A DNA stretch of 7,934 nucleotides, from contig CAIOTP010000351.1 in the NCBI GenBank assembly GCA_903861235.1, forward strand, positions 1 through 7,934, written 5' to 3'. Shown here in pieces: positions 1 to 6,540 of the stretch. This stretch comes from an uncultured bacterium (GTDB taxonomy: Bacteria; Planctomycetota; Phycisphaerae; Phycisphaerales; SM1A02). Each line of letters opens with the position of its first letter. Within the stretch, counting starts at the first letter, position 1. Made by a program: the position numbers and the translations under genes. The notes below the pieces were generated by a model. The model did not search any database and was not told the origin of the DNA. It saw nothing but the letters and a program-made list of their open reading frames with translations.

Positions 1-1
1 G

Positions 2-844
2 GCCACGCTGGAGATCGGCGGTCCGGATGTGCTTCCCTATCGCGAACTCATGCAGGTCATGGCGCAGGAACTGGGTCTGCGGCCGCGCTGGATCCTGCCG
101 CTGCCGGTGCTCACGCCACGGCTCAGCTCGGGCTGGATCAGCCTGGTCACTCCGGTGTCGTATCGCATTGCGCGGCCGTTGGCGGAAGGGCTCCGCAACC
201 GCGTGGTGGTCACGAACGATCTCACGCAGCGGCTCATGCCGCATGCCGCGATGGGCGTGCGCGACTCCATCCGCCGTGCCCTGCAGCGGGTGCGGAGCAA
301 CGAGGTGGACACCCGCTGGTCCGCGGCCGGTGCGGTGCAGGGCGATCCCAAGTGGGCGGGCGGCACCGTGTTCACCGACCGGCGCTCCATCGAGATCCAG
401 GCCTCGGCGGCGGCCGTGTTCCGCGCGGTGTGCCGCATCGGTGGCGGGCACGGCTGGTACGCCGGCGACATCCTCTGGCGCATCCGCGGCTGGATGGACA
501 CGCTGGCGGGTGGCCCGGGCCTGCGGCGCGGTCGGCGAGACACGGAGCGTGTGGAGTTCGGCGAGGCGCTCGACTTCTGGCGGGTGATCGGCGTGGAGCA
601 CGACCGGTCCTTGGCGTTGCTGGCGGAGATGAAGCTGCCGGGCACCGCCACGCTCAACTTCGACATGGTGCCGGGAACCGCGGGCACCACCCTGACCATG
701 ACCGCTCGCTTCAGTCCGCGCGGCCTGCTGGGCATCCTCTACTGGTACGGCGTGCTGCCGCTGCACAACATCGTGTTCGGCGGCATGCTGCGCGGCATCA
801 AGCGGGCGGCGGAATCCGCTCCACGGACCGCTCCTGTGGCGTGA
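2..844 (+). CDS. NAD(P)-binding SDR-type protein with C-terminal DUF2867 domain (5' truncated)
   Basis: The frame is open to the left window edge, so the true start lies outside; 280 residues are visible. The first ~95 residues begin with an IGGPDVLPYRELM segment typical of the end of the NmrA/atypical-SDR fold of YbjT-like proteins, where the epimerase-like part picks a 'best gene/pathway' residue set after the Rossmann core. The core and its GxxGxxG motif are not in view. From about residue 130 to 270 the sequence fits DUF2867: a GGHGWYAGDILWRIRG start, then GGPGLRRGRR, ALDFWRV, EMKLPG and a SPRGLLGILYWYGVLPLH block near the end. Proteins of this architecture are cytoplasmic, and their substrate is generally unknown. 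In-frame GTG and ATG codons near positions 29 and 50 are internal, since homology-like sequence continues upstream of them. The gene ends in TGA 103 bp before the FGE gene. Confidence 0.85.
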   Translation, partial: ATLEIGGPDVLPYRELMQVMAQELGLRPRWILPLPVLTPRLSSGWISLVTPVSYRIARPLAEGLRNRVVVTNDLTQRLMPHAAMGVRDSIRRALQRVRSNEVDTRWSAAGAVQGDPKWAGGTVFTDRRSIEIQASAAAVFRAVCRIGGGHGWYAGDILWRIRGWMDTLAGGPGLRRGRRDTERVEFGEALDFWRVIGVEHDRSLALLAEMKLPGTATLNFDMVPGTAGTTLTMTARFSPRGLLGILYWYGVLPLHNIVFGGMLRGIKRAAESAPRTAPVA

Positions 845-863
845 GGGCCTCGGTGGTGCGGGC

Positions 864-947
864 TCAGGCCTTCTCGATCACCGCCTCCACCTCGATCTCG
901 ATCTGCATCCAGGGGCTGGCCTCCGCAGGCAGCACTACCATCGGGCC
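864..947 (-). pseudogene. Relic of a RidA/YjgF-family C-terminus
   Basis: On the minus strand the gap between the two plus-strand genes encodes HGPMVVLPAEASPWMQIEIE followed by VEAVIEKA and a stop. The PxxxxIEIExxAV ending resembles the last beta strand of RidA (2-iminoacid deaminase) proteins, which typically finish with VEIEAIAV or IEIEAIAV. Only about 27 residues survive of a family that is normally ~125 residues long. Upstream the frame stays open, but it runs into DNA that clearly encodes the FGE protein on the other strand and no longer looks like RidA. The simplest reading is a gene decapitated by a rearrangement that brought in the FGE gene. The match is short and made by eye, so a chance resemblance is possible. 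Confidence 0.4.
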
Positions 948-1964
948 ATGCGAACGCTCGCGGCCGTCGCCCTCGTGGCCCTTCTGCAGGCGTGCGGACC
1001 GGCTTCGGGTCCCGCGGGCATGGCGTGGATCCCGGGCGGCGAGTTCACCATGGGCAGCACCGATCCCCTGGCCCGAGCCGACGAGCAGCCTCCGCACCGT
1101 GTGCGCGTGGGCGGTTTCTGGATGGACACCACCGAGGTCACCAACGCGCAGTTCGCGGCCTTCGTGAAGGCCACCGGCTACCGCACCGTGGCCGAGCGGC
1201 CGATCGACTGGGAGGAACTTCGCAGGCAGCTGCCGCCAGGCACACCCAAGCCACCGGAGAGTCGCCTGCAGCCCGCGGCGTTGGTCTTCACGCCGCCCGA
1301 ATCGGCGGTGGACCTTGGGCAGCACGAGCGGTGGTGGACCTGGACCACGGGAGCGGACTGGCGGCATCCGCGTGGGCCCGGCAGCTCGATCGAGGGGCAT
1401 GAGAACGAGCCGGTGGTGCAGGTGTGCTTCGAGGATGCACAGGCCTACGCGGCATGGGCGGGCAAGCGGTTGCCCACCGAGGCGGAGTGGGAGTTCGCCG
1501 CGCGCGGGGGCCTGCAGGGCAGGGTGAACGTGTGGGGCGACGCACCCGTGGATGCCACGCGGGCCAACACCTGGCAGGGCCACTTCCCGGATCGCAACAC
1601 GCGTGAGGATGGCTTCGTGCTTGCCTCGCCCGTGGGCACGTTCCCCGCCAACGGCTACGGGCTGCATGACATGGCGGGCAACGTGTGGGAGTGGTGCACC
1701 GACCGCTACCGGCCGAGCGAGTACGCCGAACGCGCGGCCCGAGGCGGCGTGAGCGTGGATCCTCAGGGGCCGGCCGTGGCGGCCGACCCCGCCCATCCGC
1801 TGGCCACGGAGGCGCGCGTGGTCCGTGGTGGATCGTTCCTCTGCAACGATGCCTACTGCGCCAGCTACCGGCCCTCGGCCCGCATGAGCGAGACACCCGA
1901 CACCGCCACGCAGCACATCGGTTTCCGCTGCGTGAAGGATGCAGGCCCAGGGAGCAGGCCATGA
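948..1964 (+). CDS. Formylglycine-generating enzyme (FGE/SUMF1 family), predicted lipoprotein
   Basis: FGE oxidises the cysteine of a CxPxR motif in type I sulfatases to the catalytic formylglycine, using O2 and copper. The 338-residue product has the whole canonical domain: IPGGEFTMGS at 28-37, a VDL...WW.W..GA.WRHP block in the middle, GKRLPTEAEWEFAARGG, GNVWEW at 244-249, and GGSFLCNDAYC followed by a TPD...IGFRC ending. The pair C299/C304 has the same C-x4-C spacing as the active-site cysteines C336/C341 of human SUMF1, so the protein should be catalytic rather than a generic 'FGE-sulfatase domain' structural relative. The N-terminus is MRTLAAVALVALLQAC: one Arg, a hydrophobic stretch, and a lipobox LQAC with C16, which supports the ATG at 948 and predicts a membrane-anchored envelope protein. 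No strong Shine-Dalgarno is seen. It is translationally coupled to the next gene. Confidence 0.92.
   Translation: MRTLAAVALVALLQACGPASGPAGMAWIPGGEFTMGSTDPLARADEQPPHRVRVGGFWMDTTEVTNAQFAAFVKATGYRTVAERPIDWEELRRQLPPGTPKPPESRLQPAALVFTPPESAVDLGQHERWWTWTTGADWRHPRGPGSSIEGHENEPVVQVCFEDAQAYAAWAGKRLPTEAEWEFAARGGLQGRVNVWGDAPVDATRANTWQGHFPDRNTREDGFVLASPVGTFPANGYGLHDMAGNVWEWCTDRYRPSEYAERAARGGVSVDPQGPAVAADPAHPLATEARVVRGGSFLCNDAYCASYRPSARMSETPDTATQHIGFRCVKDAGPGSRP
1949..1954 (+). promoter_or_regulatory. Ribosome binding site AGGGAG for the amidohydrolase
   Basis: AGGGAG lies six bases before the ATG at 1961, inside the last codons of the FGE gene. This decides the start: an open frame reaches back to 1685, but that stretch is only a shadow of FGE coding sequence. 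The ATGA overlap at 1961-1964 holds this start and the FGE stop. Confidence 0.7.
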
Positions 1965-3286
1965 ACGACCCCGCGCGGCCCATGTCAGGCGGTGGCGAGA
2001 CGCTGGCCGAGCAGGCTCGCGCCCTGGTGCGCAGCAGCCCGTCCGGGCGCGCCGTGGTGCGCCTGGCTGCCGCCGTGGATGCGGCGCGCACCATCGCTCC
2101 CGCGGTGGCGGTCCTCGGCCACCAGGGCACCATCGCCGTGGACACGCCGGCCGCGATCGGTGCCGTTCCGGGTCCGGTGCTGGACCTTCCGCGGCATGTG
2201 GCCATGCCGCCGCTGGTGAATGCGCACGCGCATCTGGATCTGACCGGCGTGGGCGAGGTGCCCTTCAACGGCGTCTTCGCCGACTGGGCGGGGCAGGTGC
2301 GTTCGCGGCGGGCGCAGACACCCGAGGCCGTGGCTGCGGCGGTGCACGAGGGTGTCCGCCGCTCCGTGGCGGGCGGCACGGGCTTCATCGGCGACATCGC
2401 GGGCAACTTCGGACTGGCGGCGCTCGAGTCGCTTCGGTCCTGCGCCGAGCACGAAGGCCTGGCCGGCGTCGGTTTCGTGGAGGTGTTCGGCATCGGCAAG
2501 GGCTCGGCACGCGGTGTGGAGTTCCTGAAGGGGCTTCGAGAAAGCGTCGTGGCCGAGCGGGGGGGCATCCGCCTGGGCGTGAGTCCGCATGCGCCGTATT
2601 CCTGCGACGACGCGGTCTACGCCGCTGCGGCGGAACTGGGCCTTCCACTGGCCACGCACCTGGCGGAGACGCTGGACGAACTGCAGTTCGTCCGTGACGG
2701 CTCGGGGCCGTTCCGCGAGCTGCTCAAGTCCGTGGGTGCCTGGACGCCGGAGCTTGCGGGCTGGGGCCATGGTCCGGTGGAACGACTGCAAGAGGTGCTG
2801 CAGGGCACGGGTGCGCTGCTGGTGCACCTGAACTATCTCGATCAGGTGGAGTTCGATCGTCTGGTGCAGCGGGTCACGAAGGGGCGAGGCAGCGTGGCGG
2901 TGTACTGCCCTCGCGCCAGCGCCTTCTTCCGGCACCCCGCGAAGGGGCGCCCCGCGCATCGGTATCGCGACATGCTGGCCGCCGGTCTGCCGGTGGCGCT
3001 GGGCACCGACAGCGCCATCGTGCTGGGGGATGCCCCGACCATCTCCGTGCTCGACGAGATGCGGCTGCTGCACCGACGGGATGCAACCCCCGCAGCCACG
3101 CTCGTGGCCATGGCCACGGTGCACGGGGCTGCCGCACTGGGCGTGGATCCTTCGCTCGTGCAGCTGCCTTCGGGTGCGCGTCGTGGTGCAGCCAGCCTGA
3201 TCGCCGTGCCGGTTTCCGCCGCCGCGGCAGGACCCGTCACGGGCATGCTCGAGAGCGATCAGCCCTGCGAATGGCTGTGGCGTTAG
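1961..3286 (+). CDS. Amidohydrolase-superfamily deaminase-like metal hydrolase, possibly aminodeoxyfutalosine deaminase-like
   Basis: The 441-residue cytoplasmic protein carries the metal and catalytic residues of the ATZ/TRZ-type amidohydrolases: H89-A-H91 (strand 1), SPHAPYS with H210, THLAET with H233 and E236 (strand 5), LLVHLNYLD with H289 (strand 6) and LGTDS with D350 (strand 8). Family members hydrolytically deaminate or dechlorinate nitrogen heterocycles, including adenosine derivatives, guanine, cytosine and triazines. The combination of HLAETxDE, GPFRELL, VYCPRxxxFF and LGTDS reminds me of the planctomycete proteins annotated as aminodeoxyfutalosine deaminase-like (menaquinone futalosine route). 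That subfamily call is inference, and no other mqn gene is in the window. No signal peptide is visible. It overlaps the FGE gene by 4 bp and has its own Shine-Dalgarno, so the two are co-translated. Its stop is 25 bp from the stop of the convergent esterase. Confidence 0.88.
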   Translation: MNDPARPMSGGGETLAEQARALVRSSPSGRAVVRLAAAVDAARTIAPAVAVLGHQGTIAVDTPAAIGAVPGPVLDLPRHVAMPPLVNAHAHLDLTGVGEVPFNGVFADWAGQVRSRRAQTPEAVAAAVHEGVRRSVAGGTGFIGDIAGNFGLAALESLRSCAEHEGLAGVGFVEVFGIGKGSARGVEFLKGLRESVVAERGGIRLGVSPHAPYSCDDAVYAAAAELGLPLATHLAETLDELQFVRDGSGPFRELLKSVGAWTPELAGWGHGPVERLQEVLQGTGALLVHLNYLDQVEFDRLVQRVTKGRGSVAVYCPRASAFFRHPAKGRPAHRYRDMLAAGLPVALGTDSAIVLGDAPTISVLDEMRLLHRRDATPAATLVAMATVHGAAALGVDPSLVQLPSGARRGAASLIAVPVSAAAAGPVTGMLESDQPCEWLWR

Positions 3287-3311
3287 CCCTTGTGCGTGAG
3301 TTCGTCGGAGA

Positions 3312-4403
3312 TCAGTCGAACGCCAGCAGCAGCGAACCGATGTCTCCGGCATCGACGGCGCCGCTGGCATCCAGATCGCCTTCGCAGCCCGGGCTGCCAC
3401 TGGAGCATGGTCCGAACAGCAGCAGCAGCGAGCCGATGTCTCCGGCGTTCACCAGCCCGTCGCAGTCCAGGTCGGCGGGGTCCGGCTCCGGCGAAGCCAG
3501 CGCCGCCCGATAGAACGCCCAGCCTTCCTCGCCCAGACCCTGCAGTGTGAGCGGCGGATCATGGCCCACGCCGGGCACCACCACGAACTGGTGCGGCACG
3601 CCCAGCGAGATCAGGTGCTGATGGAAGTCCTGGTTCGGCGTCAGCATGGCGTCCAGCGAGCCCACGCCGATGCGGATCACGCTGCCCAGCCGCACGTGCG
3701 CGTCGGCACGCTGCTCGGCCACGGTCCACGGCAGTTCCTGCAGGTAGTACGCCGGATCGCTGCTCCACACCTTCTCGTACAGCTGGGCGCGCGTCTCCTG
3801 CGGCACATCCGTGCCTGGCGGGGCCTGCATGAAGTCCAGCTGCATGGGGCCGGCCCCCAGCAGCGACATGCCAGCGAACAGGTCGGTGTGCCGCAGCCCC
3901 AGTCGCCCACCTCCGGCGCCGCCCATGCTGAAGCCCTCCACGATGCGTCCGTTCCGCGCGGCGATCGTGCGGAAGGTGGCGTCCACGTGTGGAACGAGGT
4001 TCTCCGTGACCACCGTCTCCATGGGGACCGTGCCGTCCTTCGAGTCGCACCACATGCTCGAGCCCATGCCGTTGGGGAAGACCACGATCATGGGCGGGAT
4101 CTTGCCCTGCGTCATGGCGTTGCCGTACCACGAGCTGAGCCATGCGATGCCCGAGGTCGGACTGCCGCTGCCGTGCAGCCAGTACAGCACGGGGAACCGC
4201 ACGGTGGTGTCCGTGGCGTACTCGGGTGGCAGATAGACATGGAAGCTCACCGTGGCGTTGGCCGCAGGGCTCCAGAAGGTCCGGTACTGCACGCCGGGTG
4301 CGGACACCGGCGGGGTGGTCCACTGGGCAGGGGCCTGCGCGGAAATCGCCATCATGAGCAGGGCGGTGAGCCAGCGGACACGGATGGTGAGTTCTGGGGT
4401 CAT
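3312..4403 (-). CDS. Secreted alpha/beta-hydrolase esterase (esterase D/feruloyl-esterase-like) with dockerin-like C-terminal repeats
   Basis: The 363-residue protein starts with an export signal: basic residues R8 and R10, a hydrophobic core around 11-21, and a likely cleavage in the AQAPAQ region near 22-27. The catalytic domain (~38-302) shows an LHGSG oxyanion segment (76-80), the nucleophile elbow GFSMGG with S159, a likely acid D251 in GSLDAM, and H281 in GVGHD. This fits the putative-esterase family that includes feruloyl and acetylxylan esterases and S-formylglutathione hydrolase. A Pro-rich linker (304-309) leads to two dockerin-type calcium loops. D311-x-D313-x-D315-G...N319-x-x-D322 is complete; D343-x-D345-x-S347-G...D351-x-x-D354 has Ser at the third ligand. 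Between them sits a CSSGSPGC loop. Such tails are common on secreted planctomycete proteins. The ATG at 4403 is chosen because it gives the signal peptide; no clear Shine-Dalgarno precedes it. The substrate is unknown. Confidence 0.88.
   Translation of the reverse strand: MTPELTIRVRWLTALLMMAISAQAPAQWTTPPVSAPGVQYRTFWSPAANATVSFHVYLPPEYATDTTVRFPVLYWLHGSGSPTSGIAWLSSWYGNAMTQGKIPPMIVVFPNGMGSSMWCDSKDGTVPMETVVTENLVPHVDATFRTIAARNGRIVEGFSMGGAGGGRLGLRHTDLFAGMSLLGAGPMQLDFMQAPPGTDVPQETRAQLYEKVWSSDPAYYLQELPWTVAEQRADAHVRLGSVIRIGVGSLDAMLTPNQDFHQHLISLGVPHQFVVVPGVGHDPPLTLQGLGEEGWAFYRAALASPEPDPADLDCDGLVNAGDIGSLLLLFGPCSSGSPGCEGDLDASGAVDAGDIGSLLLAFD
3315..3475 (-). repeat. Two imperfect copies of the dockerin-like calcium-loop unit
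   Basis: Two stretches of about 65 bp, near 3315-3380 and 3411-3475, match closely at DNA level, including an identical CGATGTCTCCGGC core written on the plus strand. They encode the AGDIGSLLL repeats at the end of the esterase. The near-identity of the AGDIGSLLL part points to a fairly recent duplication or to gene conversion between copies. Confidence 0.8.
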
Positions 4404-4627
4404 GGTCGGGCCACTGACGTGAACGCGACAGCGGCAGCGTCAATGCGGGGCAGTGCGAACTTTTCTTCGCTCGCAGGTTGGTTGGTTCGATCCCACACGT
4501 TCCTCATTGTGCACGCATGCCAGCGAGGGACAAGTCGCACCCACGGGAAAATGCCGAAATTTGGGCCCAAGGGGAGGATTCCATCGCCCGAGGGGCAATC
4601 CGGACCTTTCGATCGCGTTCGCCGGCC
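4404..4627. other. Divergent intergenic region between two esterase genes
   Basis: These 224 bp lie between divergent genes and are visibly richer in A and T than the flanks, as expected of a shared promoter region. They include a GGTT triplet repeat at 4476-4487, a 10-bp perfect palindrome TTGGGCCCAA at 4561-4570, and an AT-rich patch at 4548-4562. An open plus-strand frame from 4478 crosses into the downstream gene, but its first 50 codons look non-coding. No RNA gene is recognisable. Confidence 0.6.
4506..4533 (-). promoter_or_regulatory. Possible sigma-70-like promoter for the dockerin-tailed esterase
   Basis: Read on the minus strand, TTGTCC (4528-4533) and CACAAT (4506-4511) are separated by 16 bases. 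Each matches four of six consensus positions for -35 and -10. It would place the start of transcription about 95 bases upstream of the ATG at 4403. The match is weak and could be chance. Confidence 0.2.
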
Positions 4628-5545
4628 ATGCTCCTCCGTGCCGTGCTCGGCTGTCTGCTGATCGCTTTCGTGGCGGCATCCTCGGGGCCGGGTGCAATGG
4701 ACGAGGCCACCACCCTCGCCCTGAAGGTCGGCTCGCAGGACCGCCGCGCGATCGTGGTCAACGCCCCGACCGACGGCACGCGGCGGCCTGCGGTGCTGGT
4801 TCTGCACGGCGGCATGGGAAGCGCCGAGCAGATGCGCCGGATATCGGGTTTCGACCGCGTGGCCAAGGCGAACGACTTCGTCGCGGTGTACGCCGAGGGC
4901 ACCGCCTACAGCGGCGACAGTCACGCCTGGAACACCGGGCACCTGCTTCGGCGCGGCGTGCGCGATGCCGACGACATCGCCTACTTCGACGCGCTCATCG
5001 AGGCGATCGTGCGCGATCACGGCGCGGACCCGGCGCGCGTGTTCATGACCGGCGGCTCCAACGGTGGCATGATGAGCTACGTGTACGCCGTGAAGCGCCC
5101 GGAGAAGCTCGCGGGCATCGCGCCGGTGGTGGCCAGCATGTTCACCTTCGACACGGTGCCGGCGGCGCCCGTCCCCACGCTCATCATCAACGGCGCGAAG
5201 GACGAGGAAGTTCCGCTCGCCGGCGGCATGAGCAGGAACGCGCTGGTCTCGAGGGCGCAGGCGACGCCCTTCAAGCCCGTGCGCGAGGTGGTTGATTTCT
5301 GGGTGAAGGCCAACCGATCGAAGTCGCCCGGCACGACCCGCACCGAGGGAACGGTCACCACCACCACCTATGCGGCAGGTGAGGGCGGCGCGGTCACCGA
5401 GTTCGTGCTCGACAGCGCAGGCGGGCACGGCTGGCCTGGCGCGCGTGTGCGCCGTCGCGGGAGCGGGCCGATCGAAAGTTTCGACGGTGCCGAGCGGGTG
5501 TGGGCGTTCTTCAAGGCGAACGGGCGGAAAACGGGCGGCGGTTGA
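4628..5545 (+). CDS. Secreted LpqC/PHB-depolymerase-like esterase
   Basis: With the ATG at 4628 the product is 305 residues and begins with an export signal MLLRAVLGCLLIAFVAAS, probably cut shortly after the Ala-Ser-Ser segment. The open frame reaches upstream to 4478, but those residues lack any fold-like pattern and would bury the signal, so this start is preferred; no clear Shine-Dalgarno is seen. The alpha/beta-hydrolase residues are LHGGMGS (59-65, oxyanion), GGSNGGMMS with nucleophile S144, NGAKDEEVP with acid D192, and GGHGWPG with H267. This set, including the GHxWPG ending, is that of the COG3509 esterases: poly-3-hydroxybutyrate depolymerases, feruloyl esterases and LpqC. C9 sits inside the hydrophobic stretch and is not a good lipobox. 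The true ester substrate cannot be told. It is divergent from the other esterase, and its stop codon touches that of the next gene. Confidence 0.87.
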   Translation: MLLRAVLGCLLIAFVAASSGPGAMDEATTLALKVGSQDRRAIVVNAPTDGTRRPAVLVLHGGMGSAEQMRRISGFDRVAKANDFVAVYAEGTAYSGDSHAWNTGHLLRRGVRDADDIAYFDALIEAIVRDHGADPARVFMTGGSNGGMMSYVYAVKRPEKLAGIAPVVASMFTFDTVPAAPVPTLIINGAKDEEVPLAGGMSRNALVSRAQATPFKPVREVVDFWVKANRSKSPGTTRTEGTVTTTTYAAGEGGAVTEFVLDSAGGHGWPGARVRRRGSGPIESFDGAERVWAFFKANGRKTGGG

Positions 5546-5911
5546 TCACCGCATCGTTGGTGGCGCGGCCCGCCCGCCCGGAGTCATCTGATCGCCCGGC
5601 ACCAGTGGCGGCAACGCGCACTCGACCACCACCACGCGGCCCTTAGTGCGTTCAATGCGTTCGCAGGCGTTGGCAAGCTCCAGTTCGGCGGCGACCTGCG
5701 CGTCGCTGGTCAGGATTTGAACGTACGCGGGCAGGGGGATGGCCTGCTGCCCGTCGGTCGTGTACAGCGCGACGGTCACGCCGACGAGGATCGCGAACAT
5801 GCCCCCTCCGCGCCAGGCGCGTCGGCGCCGGTTGCGATCGAGGCACGCCCGGTCGAAGGCGGACAATCCGCAGGCGAGCGCCTGCTGCTGGCGTGGCGTG
5901 AGCGTGTTCAT
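5546..5911 (-). CDS. Small single-pass membrane protein coupled to the sigma gene; candidate anti-sigma factor
   Basis: I do not recognise a family. The 121-residue product has an N-terminal part of ~35 residues ending in a strongly basic RNRRRRAWR (26-34), one transmembrane segment at about 38-51 (MFAILVGVTVALY), and a C-terminal domain of ~70 residues. The basic cluster before the membrane span predicts N-in, C-out. There are four cysteines: C14 and C23 inside, C83 and C98 outside, the latter able to form a disulfide. No ZAS-type HxxxCxxC motif is present. The start ATG overlaps the stop of the ECF sigma gene (ATGA, 5908-5911), the arrangement usual for sigma/anti-sigma pairs, so sequestering the sigma factor through its cytoplasmic N-terminus is a plausible but unproven role. 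The N-terminus is shorter than in typical anti-sigma domains. Confidence 0.72.
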   Translation of the reverse strand: MNTLTPRQQQALACGLSAFDRACLDRNRRRRAWRGGGMFAILVGVTVALYTTDGQQAIPLPAYVQILTSDAQVAAELELANACERIERTKGRVVVVECALPPLVPGDQMTPGGRAAPPTMR

Positions 5912-6522
5912 GGATTCATCCTCCGGGCTTGGGCCCGTTCAGCGGCTCTTCGCAACTTGCTGTCCACGGCGGCGCGGCCGATGCCCAGCCATGCCGCGAG
6001 CCGCGCGGTGGTGGCATCGGTGCGCACCTTCAGCTCGAACATCAGGCGCTCATCGGCCGACAGGCCCTGGATGTCGGCGGCTTCGTGCCGGATCTGCTCG
6101 AGCAGTTCGTGATCCCGAAGGAAGGCCACCGCCTCGCCGCGGTCGCGGGCCACCGCGGCCTCGCGGCAGCGGCGGGAGAGCTCGCTCCGGAGCAGGTCGA
6201 TGGCCGCACTGCGCACCACGCGGCGAAGCCACGCATCCAGACCGGCCACACCATTGCAGCGCCGCGGCCGCCGAGCCACCCGGATCCATGCCTCCTGGGC
6301 GGCGTCCTCGGCCAGGTCGCGGCGCGTGCCAAGGCGTCGGGCCGCCTCGGCTTCCACGAATCCGCAGCGAGCCAGGAACAGTTGCTCGAACGCGGACCGG
6401 TCGCCCGCCGCCATGGCCGAGGTGCACTGAAGGGCCCATGCATCGTCAACCGGGACGCCGCCCGACATTCCGCCGGCGCGGCCTTCGCGAAGGGGTGGCA
6501 TGGTGTCGGGCATCACGGTCAT
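5908..6522 (-). CDS. ECF-type RNA polymerase sigma factor
   Basis: The 204-residue protein has the two-domain sigma-70 layout of extracytoplasmic-function factors. Region 2 spans about 38-118: GDRSAFEQLF, then DLAEDAAQEAWIRV (core RNA polymerase binding) and LDAWLRRVVRSAAIDLLR (-10 recognition). Region 4 spans about 138-200: LSADERLMFEL, then a helix-turn-helix with TARLAAWLGIGRAAVDSKLRRA for -35 recognition. The start is uncertain. ATG codons lie at 6522, 6513, 6501 and 6468. The first sits 18 bp after the DUF1573 stop without a Shine-Dalgarno, while the one at 6468 has a GAAGG about ten bases ahead and still leaves region 2 intact. The gene follows the DUF1573 gene and overlaps the small membrane protein gene, so all three are probably one transcript. 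Target promoters are unknown. Confidence 0.88.
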   Translation of the reverse strand: MTVMPDTMPPLREGRAGGMSGGVPVDDAWALQCTSAMAAGDRSAFEQLFLARCGFVEAEAARRLGTRRDLAEDAAQEAWIRVARRPRRCNGVAGLDAWLRRVVRSAAIDLLRSELSRRCREAAVARDRGEAVAFLRDHELLEQIRHEAADIQGLSADERLMFELKVRTDATTARLAAWLGIGRAAVDSKLRRAAERAQARRMNP

Positions 6523-6540
6523 GACGCGGTCGGAGCGGGT

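Noticed and set aside
864..1916. A 350-codon minus-strand frame as a full gene
   Set aside because: Only its last ~27 codons look protein-like; the rest is antisense to the clearly coding FGE gene.
1685..1960. N-terminal extension of the amidohydrolase to a GTG at 1685
   Set aside because: The stretch is an out-of-frame shadow of FGE; the ATG at 1961 has a Shine-Dalgarno six bases upstream and the usual ATGA coupling.
3287..3311. Bidirectional terminator between the amidohydrolase and the esterase
   Set aside because: The 25-bp gap contains no inverted repeat or T-run.
1985..3400. A 471-codon open frame on the minus strand
   Set aside because: It is the mirror of the amidohydrolase gene, which has all metal-binding motifs and a good ribosome binding site.
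4478..4627. Fifty-residue N-terminal extension of the LpqC-like esterase
   Set aside because: It would place a non-fold-like segment before an evident signal peptide; the composition of this stretch is that of intergenic DNA.
4628..4660. Lipobox around C9 (VLGC) in the LpqC-like esterase
   Set aside because: The cysteine lies within the first part of the hydrophobic core, leaving no h-region ahead of it, so a lipoprotein signal is unlikely.
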